Assembly: GCA_963797015.1 (NCBI GenBank)
Contig: CAWCNV010000012.1
Span: 151,727 to 215,726, forward strand
Origin: JBBPZA01 sp963797015
GTDB lineage: Bacteria > Actinomycetota > Thermoleophilia > Solirubrobacterales > Solirubrobacteraceae
DNA: 64,000 nucleotides
Reading direction: 5' to 3'
Below, in pieces: positions 8,435-16,970 of the stretch. How positions within the stretch are numbered: the first letter of the stretch is position 1; every line of letters starts with the position of its first letter. The notes under the pieces were generated by a model. That model saw only the letters and a program-made list of their open reading frames with translations, searched no databases and was not told the DNA's origin. Made by a program: the position numbers and the translations under genes.

Positions 8435-9697
8435 TCACGCGGGCGCCGGCAGCGGCCCGTGCTCGGCCTCGAACTCCTCCTTGACGCGAGCGAAGGCCTC
8501 GAGCGCCTGATCGAGGACCGCGGCGTCGTGGGTGGCCATCACGCTCGTGCGGAGCAGCGCGCCGGCCGGGGGCACCGCCGGATGCAGCGCGACGTTCACG
8601 TACACGCCGGCGTCCCATAGCGCGCGCCACAGCAGCGCGGCCTTCCAGTCGTCCCCCACCACCACCGGCACGATCGGGGTGATGAGCCGCTCGCCGCCCG
8701 GCAGCGGGTGGGGCTCGACCACGCGGAAGCCCAGCTCGCGCAGCCCGCCGTGCAGGCGCGCCGCCGCCTCGAGCACGCGCGCGAAGAGCCGCGGGCCCTC
8801 CTCAGAGCGGCAGATGCGCACCGCGGCGAGCGCCGCGCCGACGGCCGCCGGCACCCCCGCCGCCGTGAAGAGGAACGGGCGCGACTGGATGCGCAGGTAC
8901 TCGATCACGTCGGCGGGCCCGGCGATGAAGCCCCCGCACGAAGCCAGGCTCTTGGAGAACGTGCCCATCCGCAGGTCGACGCGGTCCTCGACTCCCAGCA
9001 GCTCCGCCGTCCCGGCTCCGCGAGCGCCGAGCACGCCGACCGCGTGCGCTTCGTCGACCATCAGCCGCGCGCCGTGGGCGGCGGCCAGGCGCGCGATCTC
9101 GGGCAGCGGGGCCACGTCGCCCTCCATCGAGAAGACGCCGTCGACGACCACGAGCACACCGCCGCCGTCACCCGCCGCGCGCTCGAGCGTGCGCTCGAGC
9201 TTGTCGAGGCGGTTGTGACGGAAGGCGCGCAGCTTGGCGCGCGACAGGATCGCGCCGTCGAGGATCGACGCGTGGTCGCCCGAATCGACAACCACCGTGT
9301 CGCCCGGCCCGAGCAGCGTGCCGATCGCGCCCAGGTTGGCCTGGTGGCCGGTCGTGAAGACGAGCGCGTCCTCGGTCCCCATCCACGCCGCGAGCTCTGA
9401 CTCGAGCTCGAGGTGGAGGTCGAGCGTCCCGTTGAGCAGCCGCGATCCGGTGACGCCGGTGCCGTAGCGCTCGAGCGCGTCGCGGGCGCCGGCCTTGACG
9501 CGCTCGTCGCCGGTCAGCCCCAGGTAGTTGTTGGAGCCCAGCATGATGCGCGGAGCTCCCTCCATCTCCACCACCGGGCCGGCGGCGGACTCCAGCCGCC
9601 TGAAGTAGGGCACGATCCCGGCCTCGCGCGCCGCGGACAGGATCTCGGCCCGCTCGTGCTCGCGGGCCTTGGCGAAGACGTCGGGGATGGTGCGCAT
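8435..9697 (-). CDS. Alpha-oxoamine synthase, serine palmitoyltransferase-like
   Basis: The 420-residue PLP enzyme of fold type I joins an acyl-CoA to an amino acid with decarboxylation. The PLP lysine lies in MGTFSKSLASCGGFIAG, and the cofactor Asp in VDEAHAVGVLGARGAGT. The TGHQANLGAIGTL and DHASILDGA motifs are present. The FSKS-type lysine motif and HASILD segment are closer to bacterial serine palmitoyltransferase/CqsA-type enzymes than to KBL or BioF, whose motif is GTLGKA. ATG 9697 gives the N-terminal length normal for the family. It is divergent, with a 15-bp gap, from a GNAT-fold acyltransferase, a partner expected for ceramide-type synthesis. BioF-like or other activity cannot be excluded. 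Confidence 0.75.
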   Translation of the reverse strand: MRTIPDVFAKAREHERAEILSAAREAGIVPYFRRLESAAGPVVEMEGAPRIMLGSNNYLGLTGDERVKAGARDALERYGTGVTGSRLLNGTLDLHLELESELAAWMGTEDALVFTTGHQANLGAIGTLLGPGDTVVVDSGDHASILDGAILSRAKLRAFRHNRLDKLERTLERAAGDGGGVLVVVDGVFSMEGDVAPLPEIARLAAAHGARLMVDEAHAVGVLGARGAGTAELLGVEDRVDLRMGTFSKSLASCGGFIAGPADVIEYLRIQSRPFLFTAAGVPAAVGAALAAVRICRSEEGPRLFARVLEAAARLHGGLRELGFRVVEPHPLPGGERLITPIVPVVVGDDWKAALLWRALWDAGVYVNVALHPAVPPAGALLRTSVMATHDAAVLDQALEAFARVKEEFEAEHGPLPAPA

Positions 9698-9698
9698 G

Positions 9699-9704
9699 TA
9701 GGGT
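9699..9704 (+). promoter_or_regulatory. Leaderless-type -10 of the GNAT gene
   Basis: TAGGGT lies eight bases before GTG 9713. It begins one base beyond the start codon of the divergent PLP enzyme gene, so the two promoters must interlock with the coding regions. Confidence 0.45.
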
Positions 9705-9712
9705 GGCCCGCC

Positions 9713-10882
9713 GTGTCCGTGCAAGTGCGCCCGGTCAGCTCGCGCCGGGACAAGCGGGAGTTCGTCGAGCTGCCGTTCCGGTTGCACTCTAGCTCGCCGC
9801 ACTGGGTGCCCCCGCTGCGCCTCCAGGTGCGGCTGTTCCTCACCCCGGCGTTCAACGCCTTCTACCGGCAGGCGGAGGTGCAGCTCTTCCTGGCCGTCCG
9901 CGAGGGCCGCACGGTGGGCCGCATCAGCGCGCACATCGACCACGCGTTCAACGCCTTCCACGGCAACCGCTGGGGCCTGTTCGGCTTCCTCGAGCTCGAG
10001 GACGACCCCGAGGTGGCGGCGGCGCTGTTCGACGCCGCGCAGGAGTGGCTGGCGGCCCGCGGCCGCGACCGCATGGTCGGGCCCATGAACTTCCGCATGA
10101 ACGACGAGAGCGGGATCCTGATCGAGGGCCACGACCTCGACCCCGTGGTGGGGGTCCCGTGGCAGCCGCCCTACTACCAGCGGCTGTGCGAGGACGCCGG
10201 CCTGGAGAAGGCGATCGACCTGTACATGTGGCAGGTCCTCATGGACGATCGCAACGAGATGCTGCCGGTGCTGTCGCAGTTCGCGCGCGACCTCGGGCCC
10301 AAGCACGGGATCACCATCCGCCGCATGTCGCGGCGGCGCCTGCGGCGCGACCTCGACGTGTTCGCCGAGATCTACAACGACGCGTGGAAGCGCAACTGGG
10401 GCTTCGTCCCGTACTCGAAGACCGACCTCGACGACTATGCCCAGGAGCTGCAGCTGGTCTTCGACCGCGACTTCTACATGGTGGCCGAGAACGCCGAGGG
10501 CGAGGCGATCGCGATCGCGATCTCCGTGCCCGACGTCAACCAGGTGCTCAAGCACATGGGCGGGCGCCTGCTGCCGCTGGGCTGGTGGCGCTTCCTGCGG
10601 CGCGGCCGGGTGATCGATCGCGTGCGGATCGGATTCCTCGGGGTCAAGCCGGAGTACCAGCACACGGGGGTGGCGGGGGCCCTGTACGTGGAGCACTTCG
10701 ACACCGGAATGCGGGTCGGGATCCTGGAGGGCGAGGCGGGCTGGATCCTCGAGACCAACCGCGCGATGAACCGTGGGATGGAGGCCATGCACGCACGCAT
10801 CTCCAAGCGGCTGCGCATCTACGAGCGGCGCTGGGAGGAGGGGGCCGAGCCGGCCCGCCCGGCCCGCGCGGCGCCCGCCTGA
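9713..10882 (+). CDS. GNAT-fold N-acyltransferase, bacterial ceramide-synthase-like
   Basis: The 389-residue protein has VRPVSSRRDKREFVELPFRL at its N-terminus and the conserved blocks PHWVPPLRLQVR, FLAVREGRTVGRISAHIDH, FGFLELEDDPEVAAALFDAA and GPMNFRMNDESGIL. These mark a family usually annotated as N-acetyltransferase. From memory, the bacterial ceramide synthase of Caulobacter is a GNAT-fold enzyme of this kind. It would then N-acylate a long-chain base made by the neighbouring serine-palmitoyltransferase-like enzyme. The C-terminal half repeats the fold (VRIGFLGVKPEYQHTGVAGA). Start GTG 9713 is set by TAGGGT eight bases before it. The specific function is inferred. Confidence 0.7.
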   Translation: MSVQVRPVSSRRDKREFVELPFRLHSSSPHWVPPLRLQVRLFLTPAFNAFYRQAEVQLFLAVREGRTVGRISAHIDHAFNAFHGNRWGLFGFLELEDDPEVAAALFDAAQEWLAARGRDRMVGPMNFRMNDESGILIEGHDLDPVVGVPWQPPYYQRLCEDAGLEKAIDLYMWQVLMDDRNEMLPVLSQFARDLGPKHGITIRRMSRRRLRRDLDVFAEIYNDAWKRNWGFVPYSKTDLDDYAQELQLVFDRDFYMVAENAEGEAIAIAISVPDVNQVLKHMGGRLLPLGWWRFLRRGRVIDRVRIGFLGVKPEYQHTGVAGALYVEHFDTGMRVGILEGEAGWILETNRAMNRGMEAMHARISKRLRIYERRWEEGAEPARPARAAPA

Positions 10883-10937
10883 GGGCCGCTCGCGGGGCGG
10901 CTGCCGCGACCGCGCGAGCGTGTACCCTCCGGCTTGT

Positions 10938-11216
10938 ATGGCCGTCGAAGCGACCGAGACCCTTCCCGCCGTCGCCGAGCTGCGGGTGGTGGAGCGCCAG
11001 GAGCCCGCAAACGGCGCGCTGGCCCGCGCGGCGGCTTCGCCGGCGGTCCAGACGGCCGCCGTGGCGGCGACGAGCTTCGTCGCCGGGACGGCGGCGGTGA
11101 TGGCGGTCCGGCACCGCCGCACGCGTGCGGTCGCCAAGCTGCGCCGCCGTGCGCGCCGCGCCGGGACCACGCGCACGTTCCTCGTGGACGTGACGCTGCT
11201 CGACTCGCGCGGGTGA
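10938..11216 (+). CDS. Small basic, probably membrane-associated protein
   Basis: The 92-residue protein starts at ATG 10938, nine bases after TACCCT (10923-10928), which predicts a leaderless or near-leaderless transcript. It has an acidic N-terminus, one moderately hydrophobic segment (VQTAAVAATSFVAGTAAVMAV) and then a strongly basic stretch (RHRRTRAVAKLRRRARRAG). It ends TFLVDVTLLDSRG. No family is recognised. The arrangement would suit a protein that tethers to the membrane or to nucleic acid. It follows the GNAT gene by 55 bases. Confidence 0.55.
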   Translation: MAVEATETLPAVAELRVVERQEPANGALARAAASPAVQTAAVAATSFVAGTAAVMAVRHRRTRAVAKLRRRARRAGTTRTFLVDVTLLDSRG

Positions 11217-11250
11217 TTTCACGCTTTCACGACACTAGGCACGCGGCGGC

Positions 11251-12267
11251 CTACGCGCCCTCGCCCGGCAGGAACTCGTTGGTCAGCGCGCGCGAGGCGT
11301 CCGGCGGGCGGCGCAGGAGCCGGTTGCGCAGCATCCACTCGCCGTAGGCGCCCCACGCGCGCGGGTCCTGCCAGCCGAACGGCTTGGAGCGGTCGGTCGG
11401 GAAGAACACCGGCAGCGTGGCCTTCACGCTCGCGAGCTGGAGCCCGCGGTCGAGGTCGGGGTTGGCCTCGACCAGCGAGTCGACGGCGCGCGCCGGATCC
11501 TGGCGGGCGAGCTGGTAGCCGCGGCCCAGCGCGGCCAGGAAGCGCCGCATCTCCGATCCGCGCGTGGCCAGGTCCGCGCGGCGGGCAACCACGATCAGCT
11601 CGTTGTAGGTGGGCACGCCCAGGCGTTCCATGCGCAGGATGCTCGGGCTCTTGCCGTCGCGGGCGAGCTGCACGCCCTCGTAGTTCCAGAACGCTCCCAG
11701 CGTCGCCGCGACGCGGCCCGACAGCATCGCGGGCACGAGGTTGAAGCCGACGTCGACCTGCTTCACCGAGGCCGGCGGCACCCCGGCGCGCTTCAGGATC
11801 GTCGTCAGATATGCGGCCTGATAGGGGATCCCGGCGGTTCCCACCGACTTCCCGCGCAGCTGGGCCGGCGAGGTGAGGCGCGGCGAGCCCGCGGACATCA
11901 GCGCGGTGAGGGGCTTCTGGACGATGGCCCCGATCGAGACGAGCTGGGCGCCCCGATCGCGAGCGAGCAGCAGCTCGGGCTCGTAGGAGATCGCCACGTC
12001 GGCCTTGCCGGCCAGGAGCAGCTTGAGCGGCGCGGCGGGATCGGGCGGCGTCCGCGGGCGCACGTCGAGGCCCACGGCCCGGAACTGGCCCTGGCCGATC
12101 GCCGCGTAGAGGCCCACGTGGTCGGCGTTGGGGAAGTAGTCGAGCACGACGTCGAAGCGCTTGCCGGCCGGGCGGGCCGTGTCGTCGTGCTTGGCGCCGC
12201 AGCCCGCGACCGCCGCGGCGAGCGCGAACGCCGCGAGCAGCGCCAGAGCGGAGGCGACGCGGCGCAT
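11251..12267 (-). CDS. ABC transporter substrate-binding lipoprotein (ThiY/NMT1-like)
   Basis: The 338-residue protein starts at ATG 12267. The signal peptide ends in a lipobox (AAAVAGC), so the mature protein is a lipoprotein. The domain is of the NMT1/SsuA type: FDVVLDYFPNADHVGLYAAIGQG, KADVAISYEP and GFNLVPAMLSGRVAATLGAFWNYEG are the parts that bind ligand in hydroxymethylpyrimidine-binding relatives. It is the last gene of a three-gene minus-strand operon (ATPase, permease, binding protein) with ATGA overlaps, behind a TPP riboswitch. I infer uptake of a thiamine pyrimidine precursor such as HMP or FAMP. Confidence 0.85.
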   Translation of the reverse strand: MRRVASALALLAAFALAAAVAGCGAKHDDTARPAGKRFDVVLDYFPNADHVGLYAAIGQGQFRAVGLDVRPRTPPDPAAPLKLLLAGKADVAISYEPELLLARDRGAQLVSIGAIVQKPLTALMSAGSPRLTSPAQLRGKSVGTAGIPYQAAYLTTILKRAGVPPASVKQVDVGFNLVPAMLSGRVAATLGAFWNYEGVQLARDGKSPSILRMERLGVPTYNELIVVARRADLATRGSEMRRFLAALGRGYQLARQDPARAVDSLVEANPDLDRGLQLASVKATLPVFFPTDRSKPFGWQDPRAWGAYGEWMLRNRLLRRPPDASRALTNEFLPGEGA

Positions 12268-13091
12268 CACGGCGCCTCCCCCAGCGAGCGGGCACGGTGG
12301 GCCCAGGGCAGTGCCAGCCGCTCCACCACCGCGAGCAGCGCGAACAGCGCGACCGCGAAAGCCGAGAGGACCACGACCGCGGCATAGGCGCGCGCGGTCT
12401 CGAGCTGCGGCGTGGCCTGCAGCAGCAGATGCCCGAGACCCTCGCTCGAGCCCGCCTGCTCGGCCAGCACCGCGCCGATGACCGCCACGGCGACCGCTAT
12501 CCGAGCGCCCGAGAGGAGCGAGGGGAGCGCGGACGGCAGCTCGACGAGGCGGAAGGCGCGCAGCCGGCCGGCGTCGAACGTGCGCATGAGCTTGCCGAGC
12601 TCGGGGTCCACGCCGGCGAGCCCGTCGAGCGTGGTGACCACGATCGGGAAGAAGCAGATCAGCGCGATGATCGCCAGCTTGGGCGCGAGGTCGTAGCCGA
12701 ACCACACGACAAGCAGCGGGGCGATGATCACGATCGGCACCGTCTGGGAGGCGACCAGCAGCGGGTACACCGCGCGCCGCACCGGCGCCCAGAGGTGCAG
12801 CACGGCGGCCAGCAGCGCCCCGGCGGCGGCGGCGACGGCGATCCCCAGCAGCACCTCCTCCGCCGTGACGCGGAAGTTGTCCCAAAGCAGCGCGCGGTCC
12901 TCCCACAGCGCGCGCGCGATCTCGGTCGGAGCGGGGAGGATCAGGCTCTCGACGCCTCCAACGCGCGCGTAGAGCTGCCAGGCGCCGAGCAGCCCGAGGG
13001 CGATGAGCGCAGAAGCGAGCAGCGAGGGGAAGCGCCTAGCGACCGCTCGCGCCGGCCGGCCGCGCGGCTCGAGGTCGCCGCCGTGCGTCAT
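12267..13091 (-). CDS. ABC transporter permease of the putative thiamine-precursor importer
   Basis: The 274-residue integral membrane protein has about six helices and the binding-protein-dependent transport (BPD) permease signature around VELPSALPSLLSGARIAVAVAVIGAV, the loop that contacts the ATPase. The start at ATG 13091 overlaps the ATPase stop, and its own TGA overlaps the ATG of the binding-protein gene, so all three are translationally coupled. It belongs to the SsuC/TauC/ThiX branch. The riboswitch upstream of the operon argues for a thiamine-precursor substrate over sulfonates. Confidence 0.85.
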   Translation of the reverse strand: MTHGGDLEPRGRPARAVARRFPSLLASALIALGLLGAWQLYARVGGVESLILPAPTEIARALWEDRALLWDNFRVTAEEVLLGIAVAAAAGALLAAVLHLWAPVRRAVYPLLVASQTVPIVIIAPLLVVWFGYDLAPKLAIIALICFFPIVVTTLDGLAGVDPELGKLMRTFDAGRLRAFRLVELPSALPSLLSGARIAVAVAVIGAVLAEQAGSSEGLGHLLLQATPQLETARAYAAVVVLSAFAVALFALLAVVERLALPWAHRARSLGEAP

Positions 13092-13864
13092 CGCAGCGCC
13101 TCCATCGCCCGCCGGCGCAGCTCGACCACCGCGGGATCGGTTCGCTCCCGCGGGCGCGGTGCGTCTGGCTCGAAGGCGACCACCGCCCGGCCCGGGCGCG
13201 GTGACATCACGACCACGCGGTCGGCGAGCAGCACCGCCTCCTCGACGTCGTGGGTCACGAGCACGACCGTGCGCGGCTCGCGCTCGAGCGCGGCCGCGAG
13301 CCAGTCCTGCATCCGCTCGCGGGTCAGCGCGTCGAGGGCCCCGAAGGGCTCGTCGAGGGCGAGCACCGGCTTTCCGGCCTGCAGCGTGCGCGCGAACGCG
13401 ACCCGCTGGCGCATCCCGCCCGAGAGCTCGTGCGGGAGCGCGCGCTCGAACCCCTCGAGCCCGGCGCGCGCGAAGTCGGCGCGAGCCCGCTCCCGCGCCT
13501 CGCGTCGCGACAGCCCGCGCGCCCGGAGGGGCAGGGCGGCGTTGTCGAGCGCCGACAGCCACGGGAGCAGCAGGTCGCGCTGGGGCATGAGCACCGCGGG
13601 GTCGGACTCGACCGAGCCGCCGTCGGGACGCTGCAGCGCGCAGATCAGCTCCAGCAGCGTCGACTTGCCGCACCCGCTGGGCCCCACCACGGCCACCACC
13701 TCGCGCGGAGCGGCGCGCAGCGACATGCCATCGAGCGCCACGACGGTGCCGCGCCGGCTCGTGAAGGCGCGTGTCACGCAGTCCACGCGCACGCCTCGCT
13801 CGCCGCCGACGGGCCCTTCGCGAACGAGAGGCTCCTCTGCGGGAGCCTCGCTTGTGCTGCGCAT
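13088..13864 (-). CDS. ABC transporter ATP-binding protein of the putative thiamine-precursor importer
   Basis: The 258-residue ATPase has Walker A GPSGCGKST (~residue 60), a Q-loop in MPQRDLLLPW, signature LSGGMRQRVAFARTL, Walker B VLALDEPFGALD and the switch His in VTHDVEEAV. It is of the SsuB/TauB/ThiZ type and energises the permease at the cytoplasmic face. It is the first gene of the operon. The leader directly upstream (13871-13968) is a TPP riboswitch, so expression should fall when thiamine pyrophosphate is plentiful. Confidence 0.88.
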   Translation of the reverse strand: MRSTSEAPAEEPLVREGPVGGERGVRVDCVTRAFTSRRGTVVALDGMSLRAAPREVVAVVGPSGCGKSTLLELICALQRPDGGSVESDPAVLMPQRDLLLPWLSALDNAALPLRARGLSRREARERARADFARAGLEGFERALPHELSGGMRQRVAFARTLQAGKPVLALDEPFGALDALTRERMQDWLAAALEREPRTVVLVTHDVEEAVLLADRVVVMSPRPGRAVVAFEPDAPRPRERTDPAVVELRRRAMEALR

Positions 13865-13870
13865 CGGTTC

Positions 13871-13968
13871 CCTCCCTGCGCGGGGATTACCCCACAGGTT
13901 CTAAGGGTCAGCGCCAGGGATCTCGTGAGGCGCTATCTCAGCCGGCTCGCCCGCCAGCCCCCCTGGTT
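13871..13968 (-). promoter_or_regulatory. TPP (THI-box) riboswitch
   Basis: Reading the minus strand gives the ordered THI-box landmarks: CCAGGGGGGCU, a GGC/GCC helix, GGCUGAGA, then CUGACCC, GAACCUG, GGGUAAUCCCC and finally GCGCAGGGAGG. CUGAGA and GCGCAGGGA are the most conserved parts of the aptamer. It lies six bases upstream of the ATPase gene, so it probably controls translation initiation rather than termination. Confidence 0.9.
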
Positions 13969-14032
13969 GTAGACGTGACGCGATCCACTCTAGCGCGGCG
14001 CGGTCGGGCGCCGTACCCTCGCAAGCCAACCC

Positions 14033-14384
14033 ATGCGGCTTCGCGGGGAAGTCCGTCTTCGCTGGGTCCTGGCGGCAGCCGCCGTCGCGGCGGTCGTGCT
14101 GCTCAGCGGCTGCGCCCTCGGCCTGCCGGCTGCGCCCACCGACGTCAGCGGCACCACGGCGACGCTGCAGGGCAAGGTGGGCTCGAACGTGCCTGCGCGT
14201 CGAGGGCAACCGGGCGACGGTCGGGACTGCCTCGCTCTTCTACTTCATCGAGGACAACCCGGACGCCGACAGCTACGGCGAGCTCGCGACCAACGGCCAG
14301 AGCGGGACGTGCCCCGCGTTCCGGGCCGACCTCAGCACGGAGATCATCACGTCGCCCGGGATGGTCGTGATCGACGCGCCCTAG
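14033..14384 (+). pseudogene. Small lipoprotein, one apparent frameshift
   Basis: ATG 14033 begins a signal peptide with a lipobox (VVLLSGC) followed by LGLPAAPTDVSGTTATLQGKV. The frame then shifts: removing the single base G at 14189 joins it to CLRVEGNRATVG and then FYFIEDNPDADSYGEL, ending at TAG 14384, for 116 residues in all. The second half looks like a conserved secreted beta domain and the first half like the start of a fibronectin-type segment. I cannot tell whether this is an assembly error or a chimeric remnant. The function is unknown. It is convergent with the VWA gene, one base apart. Confidence 0.5.
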
Positions 14385-14385
14385 C

Positions 14386-15792
14386 TCAGGCGAGCGCTCC
14401 GACCCGCGTCAGCGTCTTCACGAAGTCCTCGAGCTGGCGCGTCGTCCAGCACTCGAAGACCTCGCAGTAGCGCTGGTAGGCGGCGATCACTGAGTCGCCG
14501 TAGTTCCAGTACAGGCGCGGCTCAGGGTTGAGCCAGTAGGTGCGCCCGGCGCGGTCGGCGACCTGGGCGAAGACCTCCGCCTTGGGGTCGCGGCCGTTGG
14601 TGCGAGCGTCGCCGAGCACGATCACCGTGGCGCGCGGGTGCAGGTCGTCCTCGACCTGGGCCAGGAAGTCCAGCCACACGCGCCCGTAGTCCGTGTAGCC
14701 CGAGACGTCCGCGACCCCCGCGTCGCGGCCGATCGCCTCGGACACGGCCTTGAACGAGCGCTCGCGCTCGAAGACGTCGGTCACCTCGGAGATCCGTTCG
14801 ATGAAGACGAACGAACGCAGCTTGCGGAACGAGTCGTGCAGGGCGTGCAGGACCGAGAGGAAGAAGACCGAGGCCGAGGTGACGCTCGTGGAGACGTCGC
14901 ACAGCACGTAGATCTCCGGTCGCCGCGGGCGCTGCGGGCGGTGCTTGAGCACGACCGGGACGCCCCCGGTCTCAAGCGACGCGCGCATGGTGCGGCGCAC
15001 GTCGACGTGCGCGTGGCGGCGGTGCCCGCGCAGCTCGCGTCCCTGGGTCGCGAGCCGCCGCTTGAGCTGGGCGACGACCCGGTGCACCGCGGCCAGGTCC
15101 TGCAGCGGCCCGGACGGCAGCGCTCGGTCGAGCTCGTTCAACGGCCGCGCCGGCGGCAGCCGCCGCGTGCGCTGGATCTGGTCGCGCTCGAGCTCCTGGC
15201 GCAGGTGGGACTCGAAGCGCCGCAGCCCATCGCGGGGAAGGCCCTCGGTATCGCCCTCGCCGCGCGCCAACCCGTCGCGCTGCTCGGCCGGCCGCGTGGC
15301 CTCCGAGCGCAGCCCGAGCGCGCGGCGGATGCGCTGCACGTCGACCCCGATCACGCCCGAGCCCTCCCCCTGACGGCCGAAGGCGGCGATCGCCAGCCGG
15401 GCGAGGTCGCGCATGGCCGCCTCGTCGCTCTGGCGGATCGCGGCGGCGATCCGCTCGCGCAGCTGGACCAGGTCCATCTCCGCCGCGCCGTCGGGCGCCG
15501 GCTCGCCGGCGGCGCCGTCGCCCTCGCCGGCCTCGTCCCGCGCCGCCGCCTCGGCCTCCGGCGCGCGGAAGAAGAAGCGGTCGAAGACGAGCTCGAACAC
15601 GCGCCGGTCCTCGGGCGACTTGGCCAGCGTGGCGGCCAGCGCCTCGCGCACGTCCCGGCGCCGCGTCCACGAGACCTCGCGCAGGGCCGCGAACGCGTCG
15701 AGCAGCTCCGATGTCCCGACCGCGACGCCCTCTTCGCGCAGCTCCTCGCCGAAGCGCAGGAGCTGGGCGTCGAGGCCGGCGGCGGCGGTCAC
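14386..15792 (-). CDS. VWA-domain protein, CoxE family
   Basis: The 468-residue cytoplasmic protein has a helical N-terminal half, a charged Glu/Ala linker (~residues 80-105) and a C-terminal von Willebrand A domain with the metal-binding motif DVSTSVTSAS and a later VIVLGDARTNGRDP. MoxR ATPases and VWA/CoxE partners assemble or activate enzyme complexes, as in carbon-monoxide dehydrogenase and methanol dehydrogenase maturation. Here the pair stands alone, so its client is unknown. GTG 15792 overlaps the MoxR stop (GTGA), so the two are one operon. Confidence 0.82.
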   Translation of the reverse strand: MTAAAGLDAQLLRFGEELREEGVAVGTSELLDAFAALREVSWTRRRDVREALAATLAKSPEDRRVFELVFDRFFFRAPEAEAAARDEAGEGDGAAGEPAPDGAAEMDLVQLRERIAAAIRQSDEAAMRDLARLAIAAFGRQGEGSGVIGVDVQRIRRALGLRSEATRPAEQRDGLARGEGDTEGLPRDGLRRFESHLRQELERDQIQRTRRLPPARPLNELDRALPSGPLQDLAAVHRVVAQLKRRLATQGRELRGHRRHAHVDVRRTMRASLETGGVPVVLKHRPQRPRRPEIYVLCDVSTSVTSASVFFLSVLHALHDSFRKLRSFVFIERISEVTDVFERERSFKAVSEAIGRDAGVADVSGYTDYGRVWLDFLAQVEDDLHPRATVIVLGDARTNGRDPKAEVFAQVADRAGRTYWLNPEPRLYWNYGDSVIAAYQRYCEVFECWTTRQLEDFVKTLTRVGALA

Positions 15793-16700
15793 GGGGAGCC
15801 TGTGGGGCGGACTCCGATGGCCTCCGCCGGCCCGCCGAGCCGCACGCCTACGCGCTCGGCCACGACGTCGAGGTCGGTGCGGTGCTTGACGATGATGCTC
15901 ATCGTCGAGCGGAAGAGGTCGGCGTCGATGTCCTCCGCCCCCAGGATGAGCAGGGCGCGCGCCCAGTCGATCGACTCCGCGATCGACGGGGGCTTCTTGA
16001 GGTCGAGCTCGCGCACCATGTGCACGATCTCGACCAGCCGCCGGGCAAGGGTCTCGGGCAGCTCGGGCGTGTGCAGGCGCACGATCTCGAGCTCGTGCTC
16101 GAGAGCCGGATAGTCGAGCCACAGGTACAGGCAGCGACGCTTGAGGGCCTCGGTGAGCTCGCGCGTGTTGTTGGAGGTCAGCAGCACGACCGGCTCCGTG
16201 CGCGCCGTGACCGGCCCCAGCTCGGGCACCGAGATCTGGAAGTCGGAGAGCAGCTCGAGCAGCATCGCCTCGAACTCCTGGTCGGTCTTGTCGACCTCGT
16301 CGATCAGGAGCACCACCGGCTCCTCGGAGGCGATCGCGGTCATCAGCGGGCGGGCGAGCAGGAACTCCTCGGAGAAGATGTCGTCCTGGACGCTGTCCCA
16401 GCCCGCCCCGGCCGCCTCGCTCTGGATCCGCAGCAGCTGCTTGCGGTAGTTCCACTCGTACAGCGCCTTGGCCTCGTCGAGGCCCTCGTAGCACTGGAGT
16501 CGCACGAGCGCGCGCCTCAGGTGTGCGGCGAGGGCCTTCGCCAGCTCGGTCTTGCCCACTCCGGCCGGCCCCTCCACGAGCACCGGCTTGCCCAGCTTGA
16601 TCGCCAGGTAGGCCACGAGCGAGGTCGATTCCCCGGCCAGGTAGCCGACTTCCTTCAGGCCGGCGGCGAGCTCGTCGGCGGAGGCGGGGGAGGCGGCCAT
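15789..16700 (-). CDS. MoxR-family AAA+ ATPase
   Basis: The 303-residue ATPase has Walker A EGPAGVGKTELAKAL (~residue 43), Walker B VVLLIDEVDKTDQEFE, sensor 1 in VVLLTSNNTREL and an arginine-finger region ALKRRCLYLWLDYP. MoxR proteins act as chaperones with VWA-domain partners, and the partner gene follows with a four-base overlap. ATG 16700 is divergent from a small membrane protein gene. TATCAT lies 11 bases before the start on the minus strand. Confidence 0.88.
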   Translation of the reverse strand: MAASPASADELAAGLKEVGYLAGESTSLVAYLAIKLGKPVLVEGPAGVGKTELAKALAAHLRRALVRLQCYEGLDEAKALYEWNYRKQLLRIQSEAAGAGWDSVQDDIFSEEFLLARPLMTAIASEEPVVLLIDEVDKTDQEFEAMLLELLSDFQISVPELGPVTARTEPVVLLTSNNTRELTEALKRRCLYLWLDYPALEHELEIVRLHTPELPETLARRLVEIVHMVRELDLKKPPSIAESIDWARALLILGAEDIDADLFRSTMSIIVKHRTDLDVVAERVGVRLGGPAEAIGVRPTGSP

Positions 16701-16727
16701 GGAAGTACGACATGATAGGAGCGGCAG

Positions 16728-16940
16728 GTGGTGCCGCCCTTCCTCGTCCGCTTCTATCCCGACCCCAGCCCGAGCTGGGGCCACGACCCGCGCACGTTCG
16801 TGGCCATGATGGTCGTCGGCTTCGTGATCGGCGTGCTGGGTCACATCGTGCGCTCGCGGGTGGCCGTCGCGCTCGGCGTCGGGCTGATCTTCCTGGGCAC
16901 GTTCCTGCTGCCGCTGGCGACCGACGTGCTGAAGTCGTAG
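16728..16940 (+). CDS. Small two-helix membrane protein
   Basis: The 70-residue protein has two hydrophobic segments (FVAMMVVGFVIGVLGHIV and VAVALGVGLIFLGTFLLPLA) separated by a short basic loop (RSRV). The start is GTG 16728, or GTG 16731 directly after it; AGGAG lies seven bases before the first. The N-terminus is Pro-rich (FYPDPSPSWGHDPRTF). It is divergent from the MoxR gene with 27 bases between, so they probably share a promoter region. No family is recognised. Confidence 0.65.
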   Translation: MVPPFLVRFYPDPSPSWGHDPRTFVAMMVVGFVIGVLGHIVRSRVAVALGVGLIFLGTFLLPLATDVLKS

Positions 16941-16970
16941 GCGGGCCGCGTCCGCCGGCGCGGGCGATCT

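Noticed and set aside
8435..9697. Calling the PLP enzyme glycine C-acetyltransferase (kbl) or bioF
   Set aside because: The lysine motif is FSKS rather than LGKA, and no threonine dehydrogenase or biotin genes are near. The SPT-like call is kept as tentative.
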